A DNA stretch of 40,832 nt from Marinospirillum sp. (lineage in GTDB: Bacteria; Pseudomonadota; Gammaproteobacteria; Pseudomonadales; Halomonadaceae): contig NZ_JACUUA010000012.1 in NCBI RefSeq assembly GCF_014859565.1, positions 1 through 40,832 of the forward strand, written 5' to 3'. The notes under the pieces were generated by a model that was given only the letters and a program-made list of their open reading frames with translations, was not told the origin of the DNA and searched no databases. Of the stretch, positions 16,017 to 25,700 are shown in pieces (the stretch's first letter is position 1; every line of letters begins with the position of its first letter). A program made the translations under genes and the position numbers.

Positions 16017-17191
16017 TTCGTGTTGCACTATTGGGAGCAACCGGTTCCATCGGTCAGTCAACCCTGGATGTGATCCGTCGCAACAACGAACAATACGAGG
16101 TGTTTGCAGTCAGCGGGCACCAACGTCTGACTCAACTGCTTAGCATCTGCCAGGAATTTAACCCGTCTCTGGCCTGTGTACCCGAATCCGCTGCCGCTGA
16201 ATTTCAGCAACAACTCCGTGTTGTCGGCTGTACCACCGAGGTACTCTGCGGCACAGCTGGACTGGAACAACTGGCAGCAGGCAGCCAGGTTGATGTGGTG
16301 GTGGCTGCCATTGTGGGTGCTGCTGGCTTATTGCCAACTCTAGCGGCTGTAAAGGCGGGTAAGCGTATTCTGCTGGCAAACAAGGAAGCACTGGTGATGT
16401 CCGGTGCACTGTTTATGGAGGCCGTAGAACGGCACGGCGCCACCTTGCTGCCAATTGACTCAGAACACAATGCCATTTTTCAGTGCCTGCCCGTTGATTT
16501 CAGTCGTCGCAGCTTTGTCGAACAGGGCATTGAGAAGCTGTTATTAACAGCATCCGGTGGGCCTTTCCGGGGCTGGCAGCGCGAAGCACTGCTATCCGTA
16601 ACACCTGAACAGGCGGTTGCTCATCCCAACTGGTCCATGGGGCGCAAAATTTCAGTTGATTCAGCCACACTGATGAATAAAGGTCTGGAGTTAATCGAAG
16701 CCTGCTGGCTGTTTAATGTCCAGCCCGAAGCCATACAGGTGGTGGTTCATCCACAGAGCATCATTCACTCGATGGTTAGCTATCGGGATGGCAGTGTACT
16801 GGCACAGCTCGGCAACCCGGATATGCGCACCCCCATCGCCCATGCACTGGCCTGGCCGGAACGTATTCATGCCGGTGTAAAGCCACTGGATTTGATGAGC
16901 AGTGCAGCTCTGACTTTTGAGCAGGCGGATGAAACCGCCTTTCCTTGCCTGAACCTGGCGCGGGAAGCCTTTCGCTTAGGTGGCACTGCTCCAGCCACTT
17001 TAAATGCGGCTAATGAGGTGGCAGTTGAGGCTTTTCTGGAACGCCGCATTCGTTTTACCCAGATAGCAGAAGTGATTGACCGGGTCTTGAATCTGAGCAA
17101 AATTCGTCCGGCAAACGATCTGCAACTTCTGCTGTCAGAAGACCGGCTTGCCCGTCAACTGGCACAACAAGTCATTGGACAATTCCATTAA
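16013..17191 (+). CDS. dxr: 1-deoxy-D-xylulose-5-phosphate reductoisomerase
   Basis: Dxr (IspC) converts DXP to MEP with NADPH, the first committed step of the MEP isoprenoid pathway. In the 392-residue protein the NADPH fold starts with [13 protein letters not shown] at residues 8-20. Metal and substrate residues lie in [17 protein letters not shown] and the long stretch [18 protein letters not shown]. The start codon overlaps the cdsA stop by 4 nt. The length is normal and no feature is missing. Confidence 0.97.
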   Translation: MIRVALLGATGSIGQSTLDVIRRNNEQYEVFAVSGHQRLTQLLSICQEFNPSLACVPESAAAEFQQQLRVVGCTTEVLCGTAGLEQLAAGSQVDVVVAAIVGAAGLLPTLAAVKAGKRILLANKEALVMSGALFMEAVERHGATLLPIDSEHNAIFQCLPVDFSRRSFVEQGIEKLLLTASGGPFRGWQREALLSVTPEQAVAHPNWSMGRKISVDSATLMNKGLELIEACWLFNVQPEAIQVVVHPQSIIHSMVSYRDGSVLAQLGNPDMRTPIAHALAWPERIHAGVKPLDLMSSAALTFEQADETAFPCLNLAREAFRLGGTAPATLNAANEVAVEAFLERRIRFTQIAEVIDRVLNLSKIRPANDLQLLLSEDRLARQLAQQVIGQFH

Positions 17192-17217
17192 CACACCAGA
17201 CGTATAACCGAGTTGTC

Positions 17218-18573
17218 ATGGATTTTTTACATACCGTATTCGCATTAATCATCACGCTGGGCATCCTGATCACTTTTCACGAGTTCGGGCATTTCTGGGT
17301 CGCCCGCCGTTGTGGTGTCAAGGTGCTGCGATTTTCAGTCGGTTTTGGTAAACCCCTGCTGCGCTGGCATGATCGCCAGGGCACCGAGTATGTGATTGCC
17401 CTGCTGCCACTCGGTGGTTATGTCAAAATGCTGGATGAACGCGAAGGTGAGGTTCCTGCAGAACTGCTGGATCAATCCTTTAACCGAAAAACAGTAGGAC
17501 AACGTTTTGCCATAGTCGCCGCCGGGCCGCTGGCCAACTTCCTGCTGGCTATTATTGCCTACTGGTTTTTGTTTGTGGTAGGTACTCAGGTTCCCGCACC
17601 ACTGGTTGGACAGGTAGAAGAAGGCTCTCCTGCTGCACTGGCCGGCATGCAACCCGGTGATGAAGTGCTGCGGGTTAATGGCCGTGACACCGCCAGTTGG
17701 CAGGAGGTCGGACTGGGACTGCTGGCAAACATGGGTGAATCCACCCGTATCACTCTGGATGTCCGTCAGGAAAATGCCAGTCACGAACGTCAGTTACAGG
17801 TCAACGTACAGCAATTCCTTTCCGGGCAAGGTGAACCTGATCCTTTTGGCAGCCTGGGTTTTATGCCCTGGCGTCCAGATATCGAACCCTTGCTGGGCAG
17901 TATCCAATCCTCCAGCCCCGCACAACTTGCCGGATTGCAAACCGGAGATCGTATTCTTTCGGTGAATCAGCAAGCAGTTCTGAACTGGTCTTCACTGGTC
18001 GAGCAACTCCAGGCACATCCGGGTCAACAAATAGCCTTGGCTGTGGAACGCGAAGGCCGGTATTTGGAGTTATCGATCACTCCAGCCACAAGGCAACTGG
18101 ATGATGGTCGTGAAATCGGTTTTATTGGTGCCGGAGTACAAATGCCCGAATGGCCTGCTCACCTGCTGCGCGAAGTTCGCTTTGGGCCGTTTGAATCTCT
18201 GTGGAAAGCGACTGAGAAAACAGCCGAAATGAGCTGGCTGACCCTTCACTCCATCGGTAAAATGATCACCGGCCTGATTAGCCCAACCAATCTGTCCGGC
18301 CCCATCACCATTGCACGGGTTGCCAGTGACTCAGCCAAGTCCGGCTGGGAAAGTTTTATCACTTTTCTGGCTTATGTCAGCATCAGTTTGGCTATTCTCA
18401 ACCTGTTGCCTGTTCCGGTGCTGGATGGTGGGCACCTGATGTTTTATGCCATTGAAGCAATTCGTGGCAAACCGGTTTCTGAAGCAGCGCAAGAAATGGC
18501 AACCCGAGTGGGGTTAGCCATGCTGGGCAGTCTGATGATCCTGGCCTTTTATTTTGATATTTTACGCCTCTGA
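17218..18573 (+). CDS. rseP: Site-2 intramembrane zinc protease
   Basis: RseP cuts RseA within the membrane after DegS has cleaved it, releasing sigma-E, and also clears remnant signal peptides. In this 451-residue protein the zinc motif HEFGH is at 21-25 inside the first membrane helix, and the third ligand region, NLLPVPVLDGGH, is near residues 393-404. Two PDZ domains lie between, around 115-200 and 215-300 (AALAGMQPGDEVLRVNGRD and AQLAGLQTGDRILSVNQQA). It is followed directly by a terminator and then by bamA, whose defects activate the response that RseP controls. Confidence 0.96.
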   Translation: MDFLHTVFALIITLGILITFHEFGHFWVARRCGVKVLRFSVGFGKPLLRWHDRQGTEYVIALLPLGGYVKMLDEREGEVPAELLDQSFNRKTVGQRFAIVAAGPLANFLLAIIAYWFLFVVGTQVPAPLVGQVEEGSPAALAGMQPGDEVLRVNGRDTASWQEVGLGLLANMGESTRITLDVRQENASHERQLQVNVQQFLSGQGEPDPFGSLGFMPWRPDIEPLLGSIQSSSPAQLAGLQTGDRILSVNQQAVLNWSSLVEQLQAHPGQQIALAVEREGRYLELSITPATRQLDDGREIGFIGAGVQMPEWPAHLLREVRFGPFESLWKATEKTAEMSWLTLHSIGKMITGLISPTNLSGPITIARVASDSAKSGWESFITFLAYVSISLAILNLLPVPVLDGGHLMFYAIEAIRGKPVSEAAQEMATRVGLAMLGSLMILAFYFDILRL

Positions 18574-18587
18574 CAACAGGCGTTTAT

Positions 18588-18623
18588 CCTCTGGCAACTC
18601 TATCTTGCCAGAGGTTTTTCTTT
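18588..18623 (+). terminator. Intrinsic terminator after rseP
   Basis: A perfect 10-bp stem (CCTCTGGCAA, 18588-18597, with its complement at 18605-18614), a 7-nt loop, then TTTTT-C-TTTT. It starts 14 nt after the rseP stop. bamA and the lipid A genes beyond it would then need read-through or a promoter in the remaining 63 bp, where I see no confident match to sigma-70 or sigma-E consensus. Confidence 0.85.
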
Positions 18624-18686
18624 TAATGTTAGCAATCTCCTTACGGTTACTGCTGACTGGCACCACTGAAACGGATACTTAACAGC

Positions 18687-21041
18687 GTGAAATTTCGTTA
18701 TTCCTTTGTAAGCAGCTGTCTTGCCACTTCATTGTTGCTTGTCACCCTTTCTGTCTCTGGTGCGGATTCGCAAGTCTTTAATATTGAAGACTTGCGGGTT
18801 GAGGGTCTGCAACGAGTCTCTCCTGGCAGAGTTTTTGCCGAGCTGCCTTTACAACCTGATGAACCCGTTTCACTTCAGCGTATCACCCAGGCCAGCAAGC
18901 GCTTGTTTGAAACCGGGCTGTTTGATGATATTGCCGTTTATGAAGATCAGGGGCAGTTGGTAATTCAACTGCAAGAGCGCCCCACATTAAAAACACTGGT
19001 GATCGAAGGCAACAAAAAAGTCTCCAGTGACGACCTGAAAACAGGCCTGACCCAGGCCGGATTGGATGAAGGGCAAATTTTTCAGCGTTCCACCTTAGAT
19101 CAGATCAAGCTGGAATTGCAACGCATGTACCACGGCCAAGGACGCTACAACGCTCATATTGAAAGTCGCGTGGAGCAATTACCCCGCAATCAGGTGGCCG
19201 TTTATCTGGATATTTCCGAAGGTAGTGTAGCCAGCATTCGCCGTATCAACCTGGTGGGTAACCAGGCTTTTGATAATGAAACCCTGCTCAAGCGACTGGA
19301 GCAGGAAGAAGATAAAGGCTGGACTCTATTTTCGTCTGCTGATCAGTATTCACGCGAAAAACTATCCGGTGACTTAGAGCGCTTAAGATCCTGGTATCTG
19401 GATCAGGGTTACCTGCGCTTTAATATTGAATCCACCCAAGTCTCCATCAGCCCCGACAAGCAGGATGTTTTTATCACCATCAATGTTTATGAAGGTGATC
19501 AGTATGAAGTTAGTGAGATAGAGCTGGCTGGTGAATTGATTTTAGAAGAAAAACAGCTGATGCCGCTGGTATTCCTGGCTCCTGGCGCCACCTTTTCACG
19601 CAGCGCCATGACAGCCTCCAGTGAAGCCATGCGTAGCCGACTCGGCAGAGAAGGTTATACCTTTGCTGCTGTTAATGGTCGCCCGGAAATTGATGATGAG
19701 AACAAACAAGTCAAGCTGACCTTTTTTGTAGAACCGGGTCGCCGCAGTTATGTCCGACAAATCAACTTCCGTGGCAACACCAGCACCCAGGACGAAGTGC
19801 TGCGCCGTGAGTTATTACAAATGGAAGGTGCATCCGCCAATACCGATCTAATTCAAGCATCCAAACAGCGACTCGAACGACTTGGCTTTTTTAGTACAGT
19901 GAATGTGGAAACACCGCCCGTTGCTGGCAGTCCAGACCTGATTGATGTCAACTACACCGTTGAAGAACAGCCCTCTGGTTCAGTTTCGGCAAGTGTTGGT
20001 TTTTCACAAGCCAGCGGTGTGGTTTATGGTGCATCCCTGGCACAACGCAACTTTATGGGCACCGGTAATACCGTCAGCCTGGCCGCCAACAAAAGTGATT
20101 ACCGTACCAGCTATAATTTTTCTTATCTGAATCCCTATTACACCATTGATGGTGTGTCGCGGGGCTTTAATGTGTTTTACCGCGAAACGGACTTTGATGC
20201 GTTTGGTGTTTCAAGTTATGCCACCGATGCCTACGGCGCCAATGTTACTTATGGTTATCCCATTTCGCGTGACAGTCGCCTCAGTCTGTCTATAGGTTTT
20301 GACAATACTCTTGTACAAGCTGAAACCTTTGCTGGATCAATCAGTATTGATGAAATCAGGGATTTTGAAGCCCGTTACGGGCTGGAGTTTCTGAATTACA
20401 AACTCACTGGCCGCTGGACACAAAATCGTTTAAACAGAGGTGTATTGGCTACAGCAGGCAGTCATCAGGTGGTCAGCCTGGAAACAGCCGTACCGGGTTC
20501 CGACTTTGATTATTACAAGGCGACCTATCGGGGACAAAAATACTTCTCTCTGGGTAACAACTGGTCACTGAAATTCCGCGGTGACCTGGGTTATGGTGAT
20601 GGTTTGGGCAGCGATTATGACCGTCTGCCATTTTATGAACACTTCTTTTCCGGTGGTCTGGGTTCTGTAAGAGGGTATCGATCCAACAGTCTGGGGATGC
20701 GCAGCAGTCGTAATGGCATTGAAACCATCAGTGCCTTTGGTGGCAATATTCTGCTCGAAGGTTCTGCTGAGTTGATTTTCCCCTTACCCCTGGTAGAAGA
20801 TCAGCGCTCGCTGCAAACCAGCCTGTTTATTGATGGCGGTAATGTTTTCACCAACCGCTGCTTTAATAGTGCCAACTGTTCTGAAGGCATAGATACTGCA
20901 GAGTTGCGTTTTTCAGCAGGTGCCAGCCTGACCTGGCTGACTGCTATTGGTCCTCTATCATTTAGCCTTGCGCGCCCGCTGAATGAACAGGACGGTGACC
21001 GCACTGAATTCTTCCAGTTCTCACTGGGACAAACCTTCTAA
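18687..21041 (+). CDS. bamA: Outer membrane protein assembly factor BamA
   Basis: BamA is the core of the beta-barrel assembly machine in the outer membrane. The protein has 784 residues, starting with GTG. A signal peptide (MKFRYSFVSSCLATSLLLVTLSVSGA) is followed by five POTRA domains to about residue 420, then a 16-strand barrel. The conserved barrel loop motif VRGYRSNSLG is present, and the protein ends LGQTF, the terminal Phe recognised for barrel assembly. It is followed 16 nt later by skp, whose product chaperones barrel proteins across the periplasm. Confidence 0.97.
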   Translation: MKFRYSFVSSCLATSLLLVTLSVSGADSQVFNIEDLRVEGLQRVSPGRVFAELPLQPDEPVSLQRITQASKRLFETGLFDDIAVYEDQGQLVIQLQERPTLKTLVIEGNKKVSSDDLKTGLTQAGLDEGQIFQRSTLDQIKLELQRMYHGQGRYNAHIESRVEQLPRNQVAVYLDISEGSVASIRRINLVGNQAFDNETLLKRLEQEEDKGWTLFSSADQYSREKLSGDLERLRSWYLDQGYLRFNIESTQVSISPDKQDVFITINVYEGDQYEVSEIELAGELILEEKQLMPLVFLAPGATFSRSAMTASSEAMRSRLGREGYTFAAVNGRPEIDDENKQVKLTFFVEPGRRSYVRQINFRGNTSTQDEVLRRELLQMEGASANTDLIQASKQRLERLGFFSTVNVETPPVAGSPDLIDVNYTVEEQPSGSVSASVGFSQASGVVYGASLAQRNFMGTGNTVSLAANKSDYRTSYNFSYLNPYYTIDGVSRGFNVFYRETDFDAFGVSSYATDAYGANVTYGYPISRDSRLSLSIGFDNTLVQAETFAGSISIDEIRDFEARYGLEFLNYKLTGRWTQNRLNRGVLATAGSHQVVSLETAVPGSDFDYYKATYRGQKYFSLGNNWSLKFRGDLGYGDGLGSDYDRLPFYEHFFSGGLGSVRGYRSNSLGMRSSRNGIETISAFGGNILLEGSAELIFPLPLVEDQRSLQTSLFIDGGNVFTNRCFNSANCSEGIDTAELRFSAGASLTWLTAIGPLSFSLARPLNEQDGDRTEFFQFSLGQTF

Positions 21042-21057
21042 TTCAAGGAGCCATACG

Positions 21058-21579
21058 ATGAACAAACTGTTATTAAAAGCCATATTGATACTGACACTGC
21101 TGCTGGCAGGTATCCATTCAGTTCATGCACAATCGACCACTCCAAAAATTGCGGTGCTGGACTGGCAGGCGGCTATGATGGAAACAACCAAGGTCAAGGC
21201 TGAGTTCCAGAAAGCAGACCAACAACTTGCCGGTGAACAAAACCGTGCACGTCAGTTGGCTGAAGAAGCTCGTGCACTGCAGGAGCGCCTACAGCGTGAT
21301 GGCTCCATCATGAGTGAAGATGAACGTCGTCGTCTGACTCAACAGGTGGAGCAAAAAGCACAGGAATATCAGTTTGTAATGAGCCGCTTGCAAAAGCAGC
21401 AACAGGAACTACGCCAGGACATCATCAATCGCCATAGACCTAATCTGGAAAAAGCTGTTAATGCCATGATTGCCGAGAAAAAAATTGATATTTTGCTGGA
21501 TCGCCAGGCTGCTGCTTTTGTAAAACCGGAATTTGATATAACTCCGGCGGTGGCCGAACAGCTTAATAAAATGGAGTGA
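21058..21579 (+). CDS. skp: Periplasmic chaperone Skp (OmpH)
   Basis: Skp is a trimeric periplasmic holdase that carries unfolded outer-membrane proteins to BamA. The 173-residue precursor has a clear signal peptide ending SVHA before QST. The body is long, charged, Gln/Glu/Arg-rich helices with coiled-coil periodicity (about residues 50-140), forming the tentacles. AAGGAG 7 nt before the ATG fixes the start; an upstream in-frame ATG at 20983 lies inside bamA and is rejected. The stop overlaps a possible GTG start of lpxD. Confidence 0.94.
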   Translation: MNKLLLKAILILTLLLAGIHSVHAQSTTPKIAVLDWQAAMMETTKVKAEFQKADQQLAGEQNRARQLAEEARALQERLQRDGSIMSEDERRRLTQQVEQKAQEYQFVMSRLQKQQQELRQDIINRHRPNLEKAVNAMIAEKKIDILLDRQAAAFVKPEFDITPAVAEQLNKME

Positions 21580-21590
21580 TCACTAGCCCC

Positions 21591-22625
21591 ATGAAATCCT
21601 TTACTCTTGCTGAACTGGCAGAATATCTGCAAGCCGAGCTACGGGGTGATCCGCAGCATTGCATCAAGGGACTCGCCAGTCTGGAGCTTGCCGAGTCAAA
21701 CCAGATCAGCTTTCTAAGCAATATAAAGTATGCCGCCTATCTACATCAGAGCAAGGCCGGTGCTGTACTGCTCAAACCAGAACAGGCAAAAGACTATCAA
21801 GGTAATACCCTACTGTTAAAAAACCCCTACCTGGGTTTTGCAAAACTCAGCAGACTTTTTGATGATGCGCGCCCTGCTGCCGGTTACTGCCACCCCAGTG
21901 CAGTTATTGCTGCTGATGCCTTTATTCATGCCAGTGCGCATATCGGCCCAGGAGTGGTGATTGAGTCGGACTGTGAAGTTCAGGCGGGAGCAGTAATTGG
22001 TGCGCATTCAGTGCTGGCACAAGGCTGTGTGATTGGTGAGAATACGCAACTTCACCCACGAGTTACGCTTTATCGCAGAGTTCAGATAGGTAAAGACTGT
22101 ATTATTCACTCTGGTGCAGTGCTGGGATGTGATGGTTTTGGTTTTGCACCCACTGGTGGTGACTGGGAAAAAATTGCTCAGTTGGGTAATCTTATTATTG
22201 AAGATCAGGTCGAAATTGGTGCCAATACCACCATTGACCGCGGCGCCCTGGGTGATACCGTCATTGGCCGTGATGTAAAAATTGACAATCTTGTGCATAT
22301 TGCGCACAACGTACGTGTTGGTGAACACACAGCCATTACGGCGTGTGTTGGTATAGCTGGCTCCACCGAAATTGGAGCCAATTGTATGTTTGGTGGTAAT
22401 AGCGGTATTGCCGGTCATATCCAGATCTGTGATGGTGTGCAGGTTACAGGCATGGGCATGGTCACCGGATCCATTACAGAGCCCGGTGTTTATTCGTCCG
22501 GTACTGGTCTGTTGCCCGGCAACCAGTGGCGAAAAAGTGCCGTCCGTTTTCGCCAGTTGGATGAAATGAATCAGAAGGTCAGAAATCTGGAAAAACAGCT
22601 CCAGCAGTTATCTGACCCAGAATAA
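21591..22625 (+). CDS. lpxD: UDP-3-O-(3-hydroxyacyl)glucosamine N-acyltransferase
   Basis: LpxD adds the N-linked hydroxyacyl chain in the third step of lipid A synthesis. The 344-residue protein has an N-terminal uridine-binding domain (residues 1-100), a hexapeptide-repeat beta helix (about 100-300) with the catalytic-His region [13 protein letters not shown], and a C-terminal helix ([14 protein letters not shown]). The ATG at 21591 gives [17 protein letters not shown], aligning with the E. coli N-terminus, but its ribosome site (GGAG) is 14 nt away. A GTG at 21576 overlapping the skp stop is a possible alternative start, five residues longer. Confidence 0.94.
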   Translation: MKSFTLAELAEYLQAELRGDPQHCIKGLASLELAESNQISFLSNIKYAAYLHQSKAGAVLLKPEQAKDYQGNTLLLKNPYLGFAKLSRLFDDARPAAGYCHPSAVIAADAFIHASAHIGPGVVIESDCEVQAGAVIGAHSVLAQGCVIGENTQLHPRVTLYRRVQIGKDCIIHSGAVLGCDGFGFAPTGGDWEKIAQLGNLIIEDQVEIGANTTIDRGALGDTVIGRDVKIDNLVHIAHNVRVGEHTAITACVGIAGSTEIGANCMFGGNSGIAGHIQICDGVQVTGMGMVTGSITEPGVYSSGTGLLPGNQWRKSAVRFRQLDEMNQKVRNLEKQLQQLSDPE

Positions 22626-22711
22626 AACAACTTAACCCTGATGACCCTTCAGGTATTAACAACTTAACGCCAAACCCTCACATTACGGCGTTTATCAGAG
22701 GCAGACAGTCC

Positions 22712-23152
22712 ATGATCATGGATGTAAATGAAATCAAGAAGTACCTTCCACATCGTTACCCATTTCTGCTGGTTGACCGAGTTCTGGAAATTGAGCTGGG
22801 TAAATCCATCGTTGCCTACAAAAACATCACCGTTAATGAGCCATATTTTCTGGGTCACTTCCCGGAACACCCCATTTTCCCCGGAGTGCTGATTATTGAA
22901 GCCATGGCACAGGCTGCAGGTATTCTTGGTTTTAAAACGGTCAACAAGTTGCCAGCAGATGGTCATCTCTACTACTTTGTAGGGAGTGAAAAAACCCGCT
23001 TCAAACGCCCTGTTGTACCCGGTGACCGTTTAACACTGGAAGCACAGGTGTTGCGTGAAAAGCGTGGTATCTGGGTTTTTGCTTGCCGTGCCCATGTTGA
23101 CGGTGAAACCGTCTGTGAAACCGACATTACTTGTGCGGAGAAAAGAGTTTGA
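22712..23152 (+). CDS. fabZ: 3-hydroxyacyl-[acyl-carrier-protein] dehydratase FabZ
   Basis: FabZ dehydrates 3-hydroxyacyl-ACP in fatty acid elongation and competes with LpxA and LpxD for the same substrates, which explains its place among lpx genes. The 146-residue hot-dog-fold protein has catalytic His49 ([12 protein letters not shown]) and Glu63 ([10 protein letters not shown]). AGAGG lies 10 nt before the ATG at 22712; an ATG two codons later is possible. The 86-bp spacer from lpxD contains an 11-bp direct repeat (22626-22636 and 22658-22668) but no terminator. The stop overlaps the lpxA start as TTGA. Confidence 0.97.
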   Translation: MIMDVNEIKKYLPHRYPFLLVDRVLEIELGKSIVAYKNITVNEPYFLGHFPEHPIFPGVLIIEAMAQAAGILGFKTVNKLPADGHLYYFVGSEKTRFKRPVVPGDRLTLEAQVLREKRGIWVFACRAHVDGETVCETDITCAEKRV

Positions 23153-23922
23153 GTCAGATACACCCTACTGCGCTGATTGATCCCCGAGCGCAACTGGCTG
23201 ATGATGTTGAAGTCGGACCTTACTCCATTATCGGCTCAGATGTCAGCATTGGAGCAGGAAGTATAATCGGTCCACATGTTGTAATCCGTGGTACCACGGT
23301 CATGGGTGAACGTAACCATATCTTCCAGTTTGCCAGTGTGGGGGAAGACTGCCAGGACAAAAAATACAAAGGCGAACCTACTCGACTGGAAATCGGTAAT
23401 GACAACGTTATCCGTGAATGTGCCACCATCCACCGTGGTACTACTCAGGATCAGGGCATTACCCGCATAGGTAGCCGTAACCTGTTTATGGCTTATGCCC
23501 ATGTGGCTCATGACTGTATTGTTGGCAATGACTGCATTCTGGCGAATCAGGCCACACTGGCCGGGCACGTACATGTAGATGATTTTGCTATTCTTGGTGG
23601 TATGGTTGCCGTACACCAATTCAGCCGTGTGGGCGCTCATGCCATGTGTGGCGGTGGCTCGATTATCCTCAAGGATATCCCTGCTTATGTGATGGTCAGC
23701 GGGCATCCCGCAGAAACTCACGGCATCAACTACGAAGGCTTAAAACGTCGTGGTTTCTCCAAAGAAGCCATGCAAGCCTTGCGTCATGCTTACAAGGTGG
23801 TGTTCCGTCAGGGGATGATCCTGCAGGATGCCATTGCTGAACTGGAGCAGGGCGAATTACTGCCCGAAGTGGAAGTTTTCCTCAACTCCATCAAACACTC
23901 TGCACGCGGCATCACCCGGTGA
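23149..23922 (+). CDS. lpxA: UDP-N-acetylglucosamine acyltransferase
   Basis: LpxA starts lipid A synthesis by moving a hydroxyacyl chain from ACP to UDP-GlcNAc. The 257-residue protein is a hexapeptide-repeat beta helix with catalytic His121 (AHVAHDC) and a C-terminal helical domain. The start is a TTG at 23149: GGAG lies 8 nt upstream, it overlaps the fabZ stop by 4 nt, and it yields [16 protein letters not shown] as in Pseudomonas. The further TTG at 23131 would overlap fabZ by 22 nt. The residue at the acyl-chain ruler position is Gly169, as in E. coli, not the Met of P. aeruginosa, which suggests use of longer (C14) chains. Confidence 0.95.
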   Translation: MSQIHPTALIDPRAQLADDVEVGPYSIIGSDVSIGAGSIIGPHVVIRGTTVMGERNHIFQFASVGEDCQDKKYKGEPTRLEIGNDNVIRECATIHRGTTQDQGITRIGSRNLFMAYAHVAHDCIVGNDCILANQATLAGHVHVDDFAILGGMVAVHQFSRVGAHAMCGGGSIILKDIPAYVMVSGHPAETHGINYEGLKRRGFSKEAMQALRHAYKVVFRQGMILQDAIAELEQGELLPEVEVFLNSIKHSARGITR

Positions 23923-25067
23923 AAATTTATCTGGTTGCCGGAGAACTCTCCGGCGACATCCTTGGTGGCAGCCTGATTCCTGCATTAAAAACTCATTATC
24001 CGGATGCAGAATTTCGTGGGCTGGGTGGTGAGTTAATGCAGGCTCAGGGACTCACCAGTCTTTATCCGCTGGAAACCCTTTCGGTAATGGGGCTGGTTGA
24101 GGTGATCAAACACCTGCCAGAACTCATCCGTGTGCGCCGCCATTTGTATCAGGACGCTCTGGAATGGGGAGCCGATCTGATGGTTGGTATTGACGCACCT
24201 GACTTCACCTTGGGATTGGAGAAAAAACTGCGTTTGCAGGGTGTTAAAACCGTGCACTACGTCAGCCCCTCGGTCTGGGCCTGGCGACAGGGGCGTATCA
24301 AAGGCATCAAAAAAAGCACCGATCTGATGCTGACCCTGCTGCCCTTTGAAGCCGAGTTTTATCAGCAACATCAAATGCCAGTGGTTTTTGTGGGTCATCC
24401 AACGGCGGATAAACTGGCTCTGCAGCCTGACAAAAGATCCGCACGTGAGCAGTTTGGCATAACATCCGATACCCAACTGGTCAGCCTGTTACCTGGCTCT
24501 CGCCGTAGTGAAATCGCCCGTTTGGGGCCTCTATTCCTGCAAACAGCGCAACAACTGAAACATGCCTGCCCCAATGTTCATTTTTTATTACCCGCAGCAT
24601 CTGCGCAGCGCCATGCTGAACTCACCGAATTATTACAACACTACCCAGTGGCAGATCTGCAACTGATTCAGGGGCAGGCACACGAAGCCATGCAGGCAGC
24701 CGATGTCAGCCTGATAACATCCGGCACCACCACGCTGGAAGCCCTGTTCTGTAAAACTCCCATGGTTGTTGCATATAAAATGTCACCCTTGAGCTGGTGG
24801 CTGATGAAACGGCTGGTAAAAATCCAGTGGGCCAGCCTGCCCAATTTGCTGGCTAATCGTGCATTGGTCACTGAACGGCTGCAGGATGCGGCCACCAGTG
24901 AAAAACTCTGCAAGGATGTCAGAGACTTGCTGGAACAACCGGGGCAAGCAGAACAGCAGGTACAGGCTTTTTATGCCATCCACCAGCAGTTACGCCGTAA
25001 TGCCAGTAAACAGGCCAGCAAAGCCATTGTTGAACTGATGCAAAGCGGGACAACAATCCAATCATGA
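23919..25067 (+). CDS. lpxB: Lipid-A-disaccharide synthase
   Basis: LpxB joins UDP-2,3-diacylglucosamine and lipid X to form the lipid A disaccharide at the inner face of the membrane. The 382-residue GT19-type glycosyltransferase shows [15 protein letters not shown] near the N-terminus, [24 protein letters not shown] and the C-terminal [20 protein letters not shown]. The start is a GTG overlapping the lpxA stop (GTGA). The stop overlaps the rnhB start (ATGA). These overlaps place lpxA-lpxB-rnhB in one coupled unit. Confidence 0.96.
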   Translation: MKIYLVAGELSGDILGGSLIPALKTHYPDAEFRGLGGELMQAQGLTSLYPLETLSVMGLVEVIKHLPELIRVRRHLYQDALEWGADLMVGIDAPDFTLGLEKKLRLQGVKTVHYVSPSVWAWRQGRIKGIKKSTDLMLTLLPFEAEFYQQHQMPVVFVGHPTADKLALQPDKRSAREQFGITSDTQLVSLLPGSRRSEIARLGPLFLQTAQQLKHACPNVHFLLPAASAQRHAELTELLQHYPVADLQLIQGQAHEAMQAADVSLITSGTTTLEALFCKTPMVVAYKMSPLSWWLMKRLVKIQWASLPNLLANRALVTERLQDAATSEKLCKDVRDLLEQPGQAEQQVQAFYAIHQQLRRNASKQASKAIVELMQSGTTIQS

Positions 25068-25690
25068 AAAAAACTGAGCTAACGGCCTTGCTGCCGCATG
25101 AGATTCCTTATCAAGGTATTCTGCTAGCCGGTGTGGATGAAGCCGGGCGCGGGCCGCTGGTTGGATCAGTCGTGGCTGGTGCAGTGATTCTTGATCCCTC
25201 TCGCCCCATAGCAGGGCTGGCGGATTCCAAAAAACTCAGCGAAAAAAAGCGCTTGTTGCTGGTAGATGAAATACGTGAAAAAAGCCTGGCCTGGGCAGTT
25301 GCAGAAGCCAGTGCAGCGGAAATCGACCAGCTCAACATCCTGCAGGCTAGTTTTTTAGCCATGCAACGTGCGCTGGATGCCCTGAGTGTTCAGGCCGAGT
25401 TTGTACTGGTCGATGGCAATCGACTGCCACGCACCTTACAACAACCAGCACTGGCCGTAGTGAAAGGCGATGCGCGGCATCCTGCCATTTCTGCAGCATC
25501 AATTCTTGCCAAGGTCACCCGTGATGCCCAGCTGATGGCATTACACCTGCAACACCCTGAGTATGGCTTTGCCAGTCACAAGGGGTATCCCACCAAAGCA
25601 CACCTTGAAGCCTTGGCTTGTTACGGTGCACTGCCAGAACATCGCAGAAATTTTGCACCCGTGAAAAAACAACTGGCTTTAGATCTGTAG
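25064..25690 (+). CDS. rnhB: Ribonuclease HII
   Basis: RNase HII nicks at ribonucleotides embedded in DNA and degrades RNA of RNA-DNA hybrids. The 208-residue protein shows GVDEAGRGP with catalytic Asp25 and Glu26, Asp117 in VDGNRLP, the SILAKVTRD region carrying the fourth acidic residue, and the substrate motif [14 protein letters not shown]. It ends the rightward cluster. In Pseudomonas dnaE follows; here the convergent cmoM gene lies 10 bp away instead. Only a weak 5-bp hairpin lies between the two genes. Confidence 0.96.
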   Translation: MKKTELTALLPHEIPYQGILLAGVDEAGRGPLVGSVVAGAVILDPSRPIAGLADSKKLSEKKRLLLVDEIREKSLAWAVAEASAAEIDQLNILQASFLAMQRALDALSVQAEFVLVDGNRLPRTLQQPALAVVKGDARHPAISAASILAKVTRDAQLMALHLQHPEYGFASHKGYPTKAHLEALACYGALPEHRRNFAPVKKQLALDL

Positions 25691-25700
25691 CACCAGGTGT

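Noticed and set aside
22626..22668. 11-bp direct repeat AACAACTTAAC in the lpxD-fabZ spacer
   Set aside because: Only two copies in A+T-rich sequence; not enough to claim a regulatory site.
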